The position numbers were made by a program, and so were the translations under genes. Below, in pieces: positions 22,373 through 34,661 of a stretch of DNA of 64,000 nt. The notes below the pieces were generated by a model. It was given only the letters and a program-made list of their open reading frames with translations. It had not been told where the DNA came from and searched no databases. Origin of the DNA: Sipunculus nudus. Lineage: Eukaryota; Annelida; Sipuncula; Golfingiida; Sipunculidae. Location of the stretch: assembly GCA_026874595.1 (NCBI GenBank), contig CM049307.1, forward strand, positions 26,758,362 through 26,822,361. Reading direction: 5' to 3'. The number at the start of each line of letters is the position of its first letter. Within the stretch, counting starts at the first letter, position 1.

Positions 22373-23989
22373 GTTAACATTACTTCAAATTTTATAGATT
22401 AGCAGTTGTGGGTATTATTACATCTTCTCATTTATACATAATTTGCCAGAATCGATGTCAACAGAAATATGTTAAAGTAACGTTTATATGGACTGCATGG
22501 AAACGCAGCTGTTGTCGGATCAAGAGGTGTTGTTCACCTGTACCGAGGCATTTAGCCCCGCCTTCTCTAAGATTTTTAATAAGCTCCTTGGAGCCACCAA
22601 CAATGTGGTTAATATCTGTTCCCGCATAATACACATGATAACACTCTACTCCTGTTTCTACGTCTTAACATGCAACGGTCCCTGGCTAGTTAATGCCCCC
22701 TGGTGGTGTAATCAGTACTGATTTTTACCCCGGCTTGTTGTTCAGAGATTGCATGCAGCTGGATCTCATGCATCATCTATATTTTATAACAAAGGTATAA
22801 GTATATATATTATTTTCATAAAGGAAAACATATTGCTAGATCGGAAGTGTAACCAAACGATTGTCCGTGCTGATCGTTGTCACTGCGACTAGAGTAAACA
22901 TGAGAGAAAACTTGTTTTGTGGGAAGGGGTCGCGTGGCTGGTGTCCGGTAACAATGCATCGCCATCAGCGGTAGGCCTCGCCGAGAATTTACGCCACATC
23001 TGTATTCCAATCATCCGCCCTGACAGCTACAGCAGAATGCTTTCTTTATTTGTCATTTTCCCCGCCAGATGCTCTTTTATCATCAAATGAGAGTATGATA
23101 GATCTAGCTGGCGCCTAATTCACACAACAAGATTACCAACACTACAGAGATGCTGTCCTGCTCCCGTTGGAATTCACTCTATCCATCATTTTGTAAAGCC
23201 TTAAAGAGGTTAGAAATACCCATAAATAAAGTATACAACCAAGACAGCCACGGGTTTTGAAGTCGAAATCTATAATCCCCTTGGTACAAGAACTGGCTGT
23301 TAACACATGCTACATGACAAGGCAGTGATTAGTAACTGTTTTATCACGATAAATTGTAAATGGTCAAAAAACTTTTTTATTCGACTACAACTATTTGCAA
23401 ACCACTGTGATTAGCATCCTTTGATAGATTATTGTAATTAATAAAATCCAACTGACAATTTAATTCATCACTCACTATGTAATTTAAGTCACCGTGTGCT
23501 TTATCACTGAATACATCATTTATTTCACTGTTCATGATTGTCGAAATTGCACCAAATAAGCAGTCAGTGGAGATTTATTTCATGGTTCGTATGATAACAC
23601 CTGTTTTCAGGAAACACTATATAATTTAAAAGGGGGCCGATATTTTGCCCGAAATAGGCACTCAACTATTTTCACTAAAAGCGACATCCTATTCAAGCAT
23701 GCTAAAGCTACCTAAAAATAATACTAGAATATCAGCAGAAGCTGACAGAAGCCCTCAGCCAAAAGAACAGTGTGTATAGGTGGTAACACGTATAATTACG
23801 AAACATCTGTTCTGAAATGGATGTATATCTGTTCACATGTCTGTAGTTCAAGAGGTAAATGTGATCAAGAGAGGCATGTATTACCCTTGCAAATTTGGTG
23901 ACAGAAGTTATATGGATCTGTTTGATGAGAAACACTGTGTAGGGGATTATCTGTAAAGAAAGAGGTGTTTAGCCATATGCGGGGGCAGA

Positions 23990-24313
23990 AATGACCCATC
24001 TCTGTACCTGATTAGCAGTTCGGATCATCAAGGCCAACAATCACATCATGTTTCATTGTGATCCATTCAGTGGTTCCCGAGAAATAAGTTCATACATTTT
24101 TTTTCTATAAATAGTTCTGTGACCTCTAAGACTAGGTCAAGGTGACCCGTCTTCGGATTTGACAGATTTTGTATATGCACCTGCCCTTAAGAAAAGAAGC
24201 AGTTATGTTTTATCATTTTTAGATATATCGTTCACAACGTAAATGTTAATGGACGCCGGACGGACAGCATGGGTGACGACAATAGCCCGTCAGCCTATAT
24301 AGGGTGAGGGCTA
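23990..24313 (+). mobile_element. Fragment of a dispersed mollusc repeat ending in a hairpin
   Basis: The block has phrases I associate with an abundant mollusc dispersed repeat: ATCCATTCAGTGGTT..., a CTAGGTCAAGGTGACC segment, and a GGACGCCGGACGGACAGCAT segment. It ends in an inverted repeat, TAGCCC (24283-24288) pairing with GGGCTA (24308-24313), with TCA/TGA pairs inside and a central TATATA. The hairpin closes on CTAA followed by T, which would also fit a Helitron CTRR end. The left boundary is uncertain. Family assignment is from memory, not from a search. Confidence 0.45.
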
Positions 24314-25183
24314 ATAAAATGACCAAATACTGAGACACTGTATTTGGAAAGACGGATTAAATGTCATAGAATGTCGTTTAAATTAGGTCATCATGAACCT
24401 TTTCCTCCAGATAAAGTCTCACTCTTTAATAATGGCACTTTTAATATTGCAGGTTGACATTAACACAACAGTGAAAACCACGCATGAACACTGTCATGGG
24501 ATACCGTTGTATTTTGCCAATATTTTTTTTCCAATAAACACCGCCTCAAAGCACATATATTCATTTCATTCTTACTTAAACTTTCTATAATTGCCTTGGA
24601 ATAAACCCTTAAGAATTAAATATCACATACAAAGTTGGACAGGGTGCATGATGTGTGAAACCGAGTATCCTACTTTACATTTGAGGATTTGGGTGTGGTT
24701 TCAGAAACGCGTTCCTCAGGTCCAAGTCCTCGGACGACTCTGGTGTCCCATCACCTTTCGAACCCTAATTTCTCCCCATCATATCCAATATGCCTCGGGA
24801 CTCCTCGGCTCATAGTTTCATTAACCATGGATGCAGATTCTTCACATCTCACTAAAAAATCTCCACCGTTGAAGCAAGTGCTGGTTGTTGCAAGGCGAGT
24901 GTCGGTGGTCAAAGAAGATTAACTAGAAGAGACACAGGGATGTAGACTGAAGGAGGAATAGCAGCAAATGTTTCTTTTTTTAATTTAACAAAACTTGACT
25001 AGAAGTCAACGCGACACCTGACAACATTTCACTTTCTAGATACAGTTACGTCACTGTTAAAGATCTAGTGTAATAGATATTACAGATTTTTGTAAAAGAT
25101 ATTATAAATTAATGCAACTCGCTGTTTGGATTTATTAATACGCATTTTTCGGACAATATTTTAATAATTCATACAGTTCATAT
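24314..25183. other. Unique sequence, no gene seen
   Basis: Short overlapping frames at 24.6-24.9 kb with no recognisable domain. Nothing else noticed. Confidence 0.55.
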
Positions 25184-25341
25184 TGTTACAAGGTGACATA
25201 AAAAAGCGGGCTGAACTGTCTCGCTAGTGAAGCTTACTCTGCTAGCGAAGCGGTTGGTACGCCGGACTTGTGCGCCACCGTTATGGGTTCGAATCCCGGA
25301 TTGGCCCAATATTTTCCCCTCATTTATTTGTCTTCGTAACA
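25184..25341 (+). mobile_element. Solo tRNA-like LTR of the miniature retroelement family
   Basis: This 158-bp copy starts TGTTACAAGGTGACAT and ends CTTCGTAACA. It aligns end to end with the two LTRs at 14.6-15.0 kb, in the opposite orientation. It carries the best-preserved Pol III signals of the three copies. No primer-binding site follows it and no partner LTR is nearby, so it is a solo LTR. The flanking bases are ATAT and ATAG, three of four matching, a weak sign of a 4-bp target duplication. It shows that the LTR, including its tRNA-like part, is the repeated unit rather than a one-off insertion at 14.6 kb. Confidence 0.75.
25243..25315 (+). promoter_or_regulatory. tRNA-like Pol III unit (A box, B box, TTTT)
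   Basis: A box TAGCGAAGCGG at 25243-25253, B box GGTTCGAATCC at 25286-25296 (a perfect match to the usual consensus) and TTTT at 25312-25315. The A-to-B spacing of about 32 bp is that of tRNA genes. The upstream GCTAGTGAAGC (25223-25233) is a diverged second copy of the A-box region. The anticodon stem does not pair, so no mature tRNA is expected. Confidence 0.62.
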
Positions 25342-25859
25342 ATAGATGCTGCACATACGCTGCATTCAAGGTTTGGATTAAATGTACATTCACATCAACA
25401 CTTACTCGGATCTGTTCCTAATTAAATGCATGCCTCTTTTTAATAACGTCTTTTGGAATATTGGTGTTTCCGCAAACCAGCCATAGGAATCAGACAAGAA
25501 CTTCATTTTTCTTGTGACATTAACAAATTAAAACAAGGGGATACTTTCACTTATTTATTATTTGGTCTGATGCATGATTCGTTATCTTCATTTTCTTAGT
25601 TATCGTATTACAATTTGAGAAATAACGTCCTCGGGAGAGATCTATTTCTTTGTATAAATTATTACCTGCAGATGAAGGTTTTCAGTCAGGAAACTTAACG
25701 TTAACATGGCTGATATTTTCATATTTGTAACATTACTTTCATACTTTGTTTTTCTTTGCAGATATTTTGTGTCTGGAAGGTTTTTCCTCAATATAACTTG
25801 CAAAGTCAGAATGGGCGGGGGCATATACAGAAACGTATTTTATTAATATTTATATAGGA
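25342..25859. other. Unique AT-rich sequence, no gene seen
   Basis: Nothing recognised. Confidence 0.55.
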
Positions 25860-26345
25860 CGATTCACAGATTAAAATCGTATCGATATCTTGAGATGTGG
25901 ATTTATCGATTCGCTGACGATATATGATAATCAAATAGAACATGTGAATTCTACTCTAGGCGAACTCCGGCATAAAACCAACCACCGGTGCGTGTAAAAT
26001 TATTAGATCGAAATCGGTTAATACTCGTGTGATTGGCTATCCGCTGCACGATCACAACATTTGAATGCACTGTTTCATAACTTATTATTCCTTTAATGAG
26101 GCATTGGCATATTAAAAAAAATATTTAATTCCTGAAAAAGTTATAAAAAATGATAATTTTATTAATTTGGTACTAAAGCTATGAAAATGAAGATTAATTA
26201 TCTCTAGTCTGGACTCTAATAGAGCTGATATGTATCGTATAATGTATCGTTTCGTGAGGTAAGTATCGCAATATGTATCGTATTGTGAATCGTATCGTGG
26301 GTGAAGTATCGCGAGATCGTTGTGAGATTATCGATCGCACCTGTA
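25860..26345. repeat. Region rich in TATCG/ATCGTATCG motifs
   Basis: Both ends of this block are rich in ATCG-type words: AAATCGTATCGATATC near 25877 and a dense run of GTATCGTA/ATCGTATCGTGG words at 26227-26330. The centre is ordinary AT-rich sequence. Motifs at the two ends are partly complementary, as in hAT-type MITEs with internal TATCG repeats, but I could not define terminal repeats or a target duplication. Confidence 0.3.
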
Positions 26346-29300
26346 GCAGGTAGGTTTAATCATTATAAGTTAATTAGTCAAACAGGCAATTTCTATAATA
26401 AACAATCTGTAGTGTAAAAAAATACTTTCACGTTTACAGATATCTGCCGAGTTGGATTATTATAGCATGTTACAGGGATGTAAAACTATTAATAACATGA
26501 TATATCCTCATATATTCATATTACTTGACCGACAGCCTCGGCCGGCTGCCAGGGCTGAAAGAAACCCGTCGGCCCGGGAAAGGAAAAGGAGATTCCAAGA
26601 TGAAGGAAGAGCTGGCATCCCTCTGATGTATCCCCAGCCCTATCGAACCAGCACCCCGGGAACAATAATGAATTACCGTCCATCCTCTCTTGTAATAATA
26701 GGAGAGAGACTCATAATTATCAATAAAGCATTATCTACCAGAAAAAGGGATGTTGGCCCTTTGTATGCTAATCTGGCCTAGTCTAGCCGGGGATTTGCCC
26801 GCCCCGGCATCGTTCACTCAATATATTGTTACAAATGCAAATGAGAAAACATAACACGTTACTGACTGCCAGACAGTCATTCCAAATCTAATCGACAGAC
26901 AGTTATACTGTGAGTGCAGAGAACACAACCAAAAAATTACTTTTTGGAGTCTTACTGTGCGACGCTTCTATGGGGGAAGAGTCAAACAGTGAACCGAAAA
27001 TAATTTCATTTCATCCGTCCCAAGTGATTAAAAAAGATAAAAAATAATTGGATTAGTATATTATATTAATACCCTAGCTTATCTTTTTCATATATTTCAT
27101 GCTTCGGTACAGCGGATTTATATGATTGTTAGGACTCGTCAGCTGTTAAAATGACTCCCCATGGCCACATAGGCTGTTTTTCGGGACACACCACCTAGTG
27201 TAGCATCAGAAAAATCATTTCTCCAGAACATCGGTTAAAGCTATTGCAAATTGCTGAACGAATATGCAACTGTGTCAGAGAAGTTCTATATGGTGGAAAA
27301 AAATTAATTATGTAAATTATTTTGCATAAATTCATGGCAAGCAACGGAATATTATAGCTGTTTGTAAAGTTGTACAGTGCTGACTGACAGAAAAGCAGCC
27401 TTTGCTATGTGAGTATGATGATATAGTTACCTTTAAAACACATTACAAATAGTATTTTCCTATACAGATCAACTGAAGAACTTAACTACAATTAACATGC
27501 GTTTTATTTCTCTTTTGTACATAATATGTCCCTCACATTTCATTGGAACCTGGAACTCTTCTACTTTACTTTGTTCGCTATAGTCACATGGTTGCCGAAG
27601 AAAAGCAGTCTTCAAGCATCTAGAGTACAACCCAACATGATGCTTTGTTTATGACTCTTATATTTCAATATACCATGCCCAGGTTACCATGGCAGTTTGG
27701 TGATTTTTAATACTATGTTTCGTTTCAATTAATAATTACCTGTTCGAGGCTCTTAAACTTTTTTCATTTCGTTCTTTTTCATGCCGGCAGCTTCTTAATA
27801 TCTAATACACCACAAAATTTAAACGATAAAGAAAACTTAAAATTTAATCATTAACATCAACGCAAGGACCAGGGGAACTGATATTAAACTCACTGTGGAC
27901 AATATCAGCAGTAAAATCAAGTGGCCGTGAAACCCAGATTGATATTAAAATAACTGAGGACAATCTCAGTAGTGAAAAAAAAAAATCAAATGGATTGCAT
28001 ACAACTTTGCAAGTTTTACTGTTATTAATAAAGAGGCATCGGGGTCAGCATTTTTTTAGGCACTGTATATAAAACGAATTTTTGCCACGATGTTCATCTG
28101 GTGATGAGAAAATTTTAACTAATCAGGCCTACATGATCAGTTCGTCTTGTGGACGACCATTCATCTGAAAAATAGCTTTGCTCACGAAACATTGTTTTAG
28201 CAGGCGATGGCTCGAAGGACTTCCTGTGCAAACAGGAAGTGGGTTGTTCTGAGATGGTTCCTAGTTACATAAAAACAATCATCAATCCACTTGTTCTGCC
28301 GGTCACATGTAAGAGCAAGTTGTCAGTCTGGAGATAGCCTTTAGAGCTCATGTCCAGACAGGCATGTCAGTGTGAAAAACTAAATGGCCGCGAGCACGAC
28401 ACATCATTGAATGCCAGCCCCTCCTTGCTCAGCTGTAACAAGGACAAATCACTCTGACTCGACTACAGACATACAGACGCTGGAGTCCATCCTCAGTTGG
28501 CCCCTGCACGCCACATCTCGCCTCTATACCTGCGGTAGCAATATGACAACCCCCCAATAGCATATAGCAACTCCCATAACTACTTCACTAATACCCTCGA
28601 AATGACATGGCAGAGAGTCCCATCGGAAAAGGGTGCAATTAGCGTTCAAGACTGCTTTACTGTCCATTTGCAAGTGAACAACACAAAGAGCAAAAAAATT
28701 ACTTAGCGCACGACTCCCGTAGTGGTGGGAATGGGATTTATACTCACTCAGTCTAAAACACTCTCCGTCGTTGGTTAATCTGACCTGGGAGCTCGAGACT
28801 ATGTTAGAAGCAAAAATCCTGCTTCAGCGGCTAAAATTGTGCTTCGCATTTCACAGATGTGTAATTTGTAGATATTCCACAAGGCGCATGTACCAGAAAG
28901 AAACGGATGTTTTTGAGTTGAAAGTGCGGCCAAAGGGTATGTTATAGAGCCTTTTTACTGGAAAATGGGGTCTAAATAACGACCAAGCGGGCTTGCGTCT
29001 CTTACAGGCTAGAAAGGATTTGATCATTTGGTTAGTTTTTCTTGGCCCATCGATTTTTTGGGTATCTCTTCCCTCAAATCCGAAGCTCTAAACATGAAAT
29101 GCTCCTGATCCTAATGCCGTTATTTCCGCCTGAACAAGTTCCCAGGTCCTTTTTTCTCTTTTCATTTCCCTCAGGCGTAACCATGACCTGGAAACAAATA
29201 ATGGGAGAGGTATGAAAAAATCAGAATATGTAACATGTTGACATACTCAAAATCCACTCTTATTTTCAATGCTAATAAAAAACAAAGATATAAATGTGCT

Positions 29301-29444
29301 CAGCGTATAACCTTCTATAGGAGTCTGTGAGACCGTTTGACTTTTTTAGATTGTTGAGAATAGTATAGTTATATGTAAGTGTTATGTGTATATAAGGTAA
29401 TTTTGCTCTGAACTGTTTTAAGTTTGTTCTTTTTTGCCAGAATG

Positions 29445-29447
<3 letters not shown>
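26346..29447. other. Unique sequence, no gene seen
   Basis: A GC-richer patch at 26520-26660 lies within a 109-codon open frame (26452-26781, plus) that I do not recognise. A 7-bp GC hairpin (GCCGGGG/CCCCGGC, 26786-26808) and an octamer ATGCAAAT (26835-26842) follow it. The rest is unremarkable AT-rich DNA. Confidence 0.5.

Positions 29448-29505
<58 letters not shown>
29448..29505. repeat. (AT)n(AG)n compound microsatellite
   Basis: About 14 AT units pass directly into about 14-15 AG units. Confidence 0.95.
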
Positions 29506-29507
<2 letters not shown>

Positions 29508-29778
29508 CATATTTCTTAACAATATCCTAAGCAGTATGGGGGTTCACAGAGGGTAGTATTCCCTTTTGTTCCGAGGTTTGTTACCTTATTATCAAAAGTG
29601 CACATAAAGCTTCATAAATCAGACTGCAAGTCTACCCTGGTGACCCACTGACGGAGACCAGGAGCTCTGTGACGTTCAGCCCCAGACGGTAAAGTGATGA
29701 ACGAAGCCATCCTCCAGCCCACGTGGACATGGATAACAGAGTACGTCTATCTTGGGGCTGTCCATTATATATATTTTA

Positions 29779-29781
<3 letters not shown>

Positions 29782-29824
<43 letters not shown>
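29782..29824. repeat. (TA)n microsatellite
   Basis: About 21 perfect TA units. Confidence 0.95.
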
Positions 29825-29827
<3 letters not shown>

Positions 29828-30910
29828 TTTCGTGTGTATTTCATGAGCACTTTTCAAAGCAGACAGGGAACCACCAGGATGTTATATGAACAATATAGGT
29901 TAATTTTATTACTATTTATTAGGCTCCTATATATGTTTAGCAGTCTTAAAAAAATCATGGAAAATATAAACGTTTCCATATGGAAGAGCACTTACATCAG
30001 GACGTATTGAATTTATGTTATATGAAAAATACAGATTTATATTACAAAATTAAAATGAACAAAATTACGCTTTAACTTTAGACTGAGGTTAATATGAGAA
30101 GCGGTACACGTCAAGATCAGGGACAGAAAAAGGTCATCTTATTCATATTTTACTTAGGGCTCTCGTTCTTCTCGGGAAGCCAACTGGTTCGCTCCATTAA
30201 TGACATGACACCAGCTCCCGCCAGTCACCCTGCTCCGCCTTCAGGAGAGCATAAATAATCTGATTACAAAGGTAACATTTCCTGAGACAATGGGAGAACA
30301 AAAAGCCGTACGGACCATGCAATTACACTGTGTCTCGTTTTGTCATGGCTTACAATGTAAACGTGCACTGAAAATACGCACGGCAGCATGACACGGAAAC
30401 AACATTTAATGACCCGAACTGCCTTCCTGGAATAATTAAAGTTTTACTTTTTTTTTCTTGTACGAAGAGTGCCTCATGAGAACAGCAGGCTCCGAAACTA
30501 GCATATATCGCTGTATTGCAAAGATAAATCTATGTTTTCATGTACTTTAAAAGGTTGTTAGACATATTTGACCCTGTTATAATTGTCTATATCAATATAT
30601 TTGTTCAAAGTTCTGAACATAAATAAATGATTAATTATGGATTTCATTGATAATAATGTGCCACTCTTAGCAGAAGGCTGATGCATTAGGTGGAAGATGA
30701 ATAGACGGGAAGATGAAACAGAACATTAGAGCTATTTCGTTTTTATGTGAGCTACAAAAATGGGACGATAGATGGAAAGAGCGCTGTACCCTGGCCGCAT
30801 GAGCAGAATTATTCGTCTTATTAAGATAATGAACATGTGTCTCAGGATGGGTCTGTCAGAAAATGCCTTCGTCCAATAAACAGGACGGCGATGGCTGTAT
30901 TTATTCGCTG

Positions 30911-30965
30911 GATATATACATATATATATATATATTATAAATGTCCTTATATGTATTATAAATAT

Positions 30966-31006
<41 letters not shown>
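30911..31006. repeat. Two (TA)n tracts with a duplicated 21-bp linker
   Basis: A shorter (TA)n near 30911-30935 and a longer one at 30969-31006 are joined by two near-copies of a ~21-bp phrase (ATTATAAATNTCCTTATATG). Confidence 0.9.
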
Positions 31007-31008
<2 letters not shown>

Positions 31009-32213
31009 AAATGAAATCTTTGTAATAATATAATAGGTATACCCTGTTGTATATAATTTTGAAATTAAAAAAACACGTAAAACAAATTTAGTGCAAAATT
31101 ACCTAATTTAAACCCTAAAATTGTAACCATACTAACCTACCCAGTCTGAAACACCAAAGAATCCCTCAAACGCATATAACAGGTAACACACACTAAGCAC
31201 ATTGATATATATGCTTTTTGTTTAAATTAAAACTCAGACTGGATTTTGACTATTTGTCACAAGTTATACATTTCAGTGTTACAAAAGTTTAGTTAATAAT
31301 GACGGACAGGCAGTTGTTCAAGAATTTCATCTACCGAAAAAAAGGCCACATTTTCATATTTTTAACCTGTTTATATACATACATATTGCATTAGTTGAGA
31401 CCACACTGAAGTATGAAGATGCAGGTTTATCTTTGGAGAATGAAAGAATTTAAATTATCATGACAAGAAAATGACTGAAGCAGAAGAAAGAGTGAAGAAG
31501 GAAAAGTGGTGTGATAAAAAAGTGGGAGATAAGTGTTAGATATTCAGAGAGGATTAAATAGTATTACTTCTTATACTGAGAGCTGGGAAAGCCTGGTTAT
31601 TTAATTGCGATATCGTACGTGGACGTGGTTTTTCATTTTCAAATATCACATATCTCACATGTAACATTTTACTTTTATCGATATTTTTTAGATGAGGGTT
31701 TGTGTACTATATAAAGTATTAGAGAATGTTTGTGAGCAAATTTTCTGTGAAATTTCAGCAATTATAACACTTTCAGAAAAATTAGCCGAACAAAAGAGAA
31801 GCTTACTCCGAACCATATAGCCCTCACCTGGATGTAAATTTTAAACGCCTGATAGTTAATGATCATAAACATCGGTGTTTTCCTTCACAATCTCATCCTG
31901 TATTTTTCATAACTGATGGAATGGCCATGGTCAGTACACCAGTTTTGACAGAACTGCAGGCATGGATACCAGGGAAATATTTGTATGACTAGAAGTGCAT
32001 TCCACTAAAAGCGTTAAGAAATCTAATGTAATTATTATGTATGAAAATATTCTTTTTCCCCCAGTCTTACACTGACTGACAGTGATACAGTCCTTTACCA
32101 TATATGCTTAATACATACAGGTACATTTGACGGACCCTGCTTTAATATTGCCCTCTAATGAAGAGAACACAATGCAAACAAACATAGTTGCCCATCTCGA
32201 TCACAAGATTGGG
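31007..32213. other. Unique AT-rich sequence, no gene seen
   Basis: A purine-rich stretch at about 31460-31530 is the only local bias noted. Confidence 0.55.
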
Positions 32214-32221
32214 TCGCCAAG

Positions 32222-33017
32222 CATTCAAAGGTTAACCTGAGAAATACTTTCAGAGTCTACAATCAGTCAAATATAAACCTGAGAATTACTCTCAGAGTCA
32301 CAAGCAATTAAATATAAACCTGAAATTATATTCTTAGAGTCCACAAGAAGTGAAATGTAAACCTGAGAAAAATCCCAGATTTCAAAAGCCGTCAAATATA
32401 AACCTATGAACTACTCTCAGATACCACAATTAGTCAAATATAAACCTAGGAATTACTCTTAGTCCTCAATCAGTCAAATATTTACCTGAGAATTAGTCTC
32501 AAAGTCAACAATCAGTCAAAAATAAACCTGGAATATACTCTCAGAGTACACAAGGAGTCAAATATAAACCTGAGAATTACTGTGCGAGTTCACAAGCAGT
32601 CAAATATAAACCTGATAATTACTCTCAGAGTCCACAATCAATCAAATCTAAACCTTGGAATTACTCTCAATCCTCAATCAGTAATATTTAAAACTGAGAA
32701 TTAGTCTCAGAGTCGACAAGTAGTCAAAAATAAACCTGAGAATTACTCTCAGAGTCCACAAGCAATCAAATATTAACCCGAGAATTACTGTACGAGTTCA
32801 CAAGCAGTCAAATATAAACCTGAGAATTACTGTGCGAGTTCACAAGCAGTCAAATATAAACCTGATAATTACTCTCAGAGTCCACAATCAATCAAATCTT
32901 AACCCGGGGAATTACTCTCAATCCTCAATCAGTAAAATATAAACCTGAGAATTAGTCTCAGAGTCCACAAGCAGTCAAAATAAACCTGAGAATTACTCTC
33001 AGAGTCCACAAGCAGTC
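32222..33017. repeat. Minisatellite, 19 copies of a ~42-bp unit with higher-order structure
   Basis: The unit is roughly AACCTGAGAATTACTCTCAG plus AGTCCACAAGCAGTCAAATATA. Nineteen copies are countable by the AACCTGAGAA landmark or variants. Variants recur in order: GATAATT, then a GGAATT unit with a short TCAATCCTCAATCAG tail, then GAATTAGTCTC, then GAATTACTCTC. This block occurs at about 32403, 32611 and 32861, which gives higher-order periods of 208 bp (five units) and 250 bp (six units, with an extra GTGCG/GTACG-type unit). Most units contain CTGAGA-ATTAC-TCTCAG, a 6-bp stem with a 5-nt loop. No open frame spans it. Confidence 0.9.
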
Positions 33018-34618
33018 TGTGAGATGCTTTGTAAAATATGCATGTTGTTGACATTCGGGTCCAAACTTGATATACTATAGCATTTTCTGTTACTTGTCAT
33101 TTGTATTCTCATTTTACTTAGACCAGGCCACTCTGACCTGGAGACATTCTACATATACCCAGGACAGCAGGAAGTCACATTCCCCTTGTGCTATTCTTAC
33201 CAAGACCAACATAATGACGTCATACAGGTAGAGAGTCAATGGAAACTTCTGCCCCAGACATCAAGCACGCAGAATATTAAGATTTATCATTTTCCTGTTC
33301 ATTTTAATCCCATTTTTTCTCTCTTTTGTGTGAATGTATTTGAAGGCCTGTACATATGGATAGATATAAATATCCGTGTAATCCGATATAATCTCAGCTG
33401 AATATGGCAAACAAAAGGCTAATGGAACAAAAACGACGCCATCTGAACGAAAAGACCCTTTAAGTGTATGAGATCAAATCTGATTCCATCGTACCAGACG
33501 GTCGTATCAAAACTTTTTATTATCATGTAAGTAAATTTAATCGTCATACTTTGTACATTAAAAACCACAACAGATGGAAACCTTTTCATCCATTTGAAAA
33601 AAAAAATAAATCTTTTTCTATGAGCACACTATCTTTAACTATAGCCGTAACGATTGAGCAATGAATTGTCGTGTTTTACCTGTAAAGTCAAGATAATAAA
33701 CAGGTCGATTTTTACGCCAAGTCTGCTTTAGGTCTTCAGAATCGTTTATGGTGATAAATATTCTGGCTGACAATAATGACTGACGACCGAGGAGAGAATG
33801 AAAAGACATCTTCCATTTTTTGGGGGAAGAAAATCATTGTTAATTTGTGACCTAGAATTTTTCCGTATTTGTCTCATTTGGTGCCTTGTCTTAAATGACA
33901 TATATTGTATGTAAAATGAGCCATTCTACCTAAAATATACTCCGCTTCCATCGCCGCCGGAATAACTGAGCTGACAAAAACTACATATACCCTGACCCAC
34001 CAACATATACATGTAGTATCACAAAACAAATTAATCTGCTCTTTCAAAGAACTGTTGTTGGGCAATTCTTTTTTTTTTTCAAGTCCGATATCCGATGTCT
34101 CAGCGATTCCTTTCTTTTCATCAATGGCATAGAATATTGTGCCAATGGTTTAACAGAGAAATACGTATAAGAAAGAAAAACTACAAAAGTAACTACTTAA
34201 GAACATGACTAGTTTATCTAATGGAACTCAAAGTTATGTAGGGTGGAGGTCACCAAAAACCTGTATTCAGACGATTTCTTGGATATTCATGATATTCATT
34301 ATATTTGTAAGGGAGCGTTTTCTGCCACAATGTAATATAATTAAATTCATAACTATGCTTTTGAACGTGGTTACGTATGTCTACACGGTTGTACATCCAT
34401 ATACATGAATACACATACACAACATAAGAGGTCCATGGTGCAATATAATGTAGTACAAGATACCTGAGGTAAATTTGTCAATATGGCAAGTCTAAAAGAA
34501 TAATATTTTATACGGGTTTTATACGGGTTTTGCCTAGAAGAATGCTTCCATATTTATCACGATCTCCAGTTCTCAATATAGTTTTTCTCTTGCATTTTTT
34601 CGCATATACATACATACA

Positions 34619-34661
<43 letters not shown>

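Larger units (their letters stand above)
20819..23989. other. Unique sequence with G and T homopolymers, no gene seen
   Basis: No supported gene. It contains a 14-G run at 22224-22237 and a 21-T run at 22352-22372. Short frames near 21.1, 21.7 and 22.4-22.7 kb carry no recognisable domain. Confidence 0.55.

Noticed and set aside
24717..24735. B-box-like AGGTCCAAGTCCT as a tRNA gene or SINE head
   Set aside because: It departs from the B-box consensus, and no A box is found at the expected distance.
25184..25341. Functional tRNA gene with perfect B box
   Set aside because: The anticodon and acceptor stems do not pair, and the sequence is one of three copies with LTR-type ends.
25184..25341. 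TA-flanked MITE with TTGTTAC inverted repeats
   Set aside because: A TA on each side is present for this copy, but not for the pair at 14.6-15.0 kb, where primer-binding site and polypurine tract show that the repeats are LTRs.
32222..33017. Regularly spaced repeats that could be mistaken for a CRISPR array
   Set aside because: The units are contiguous ~42-bp monomers with no unique spacers, the variants recur in blocks, and the context is eukaryotic. It is a minisatellite.
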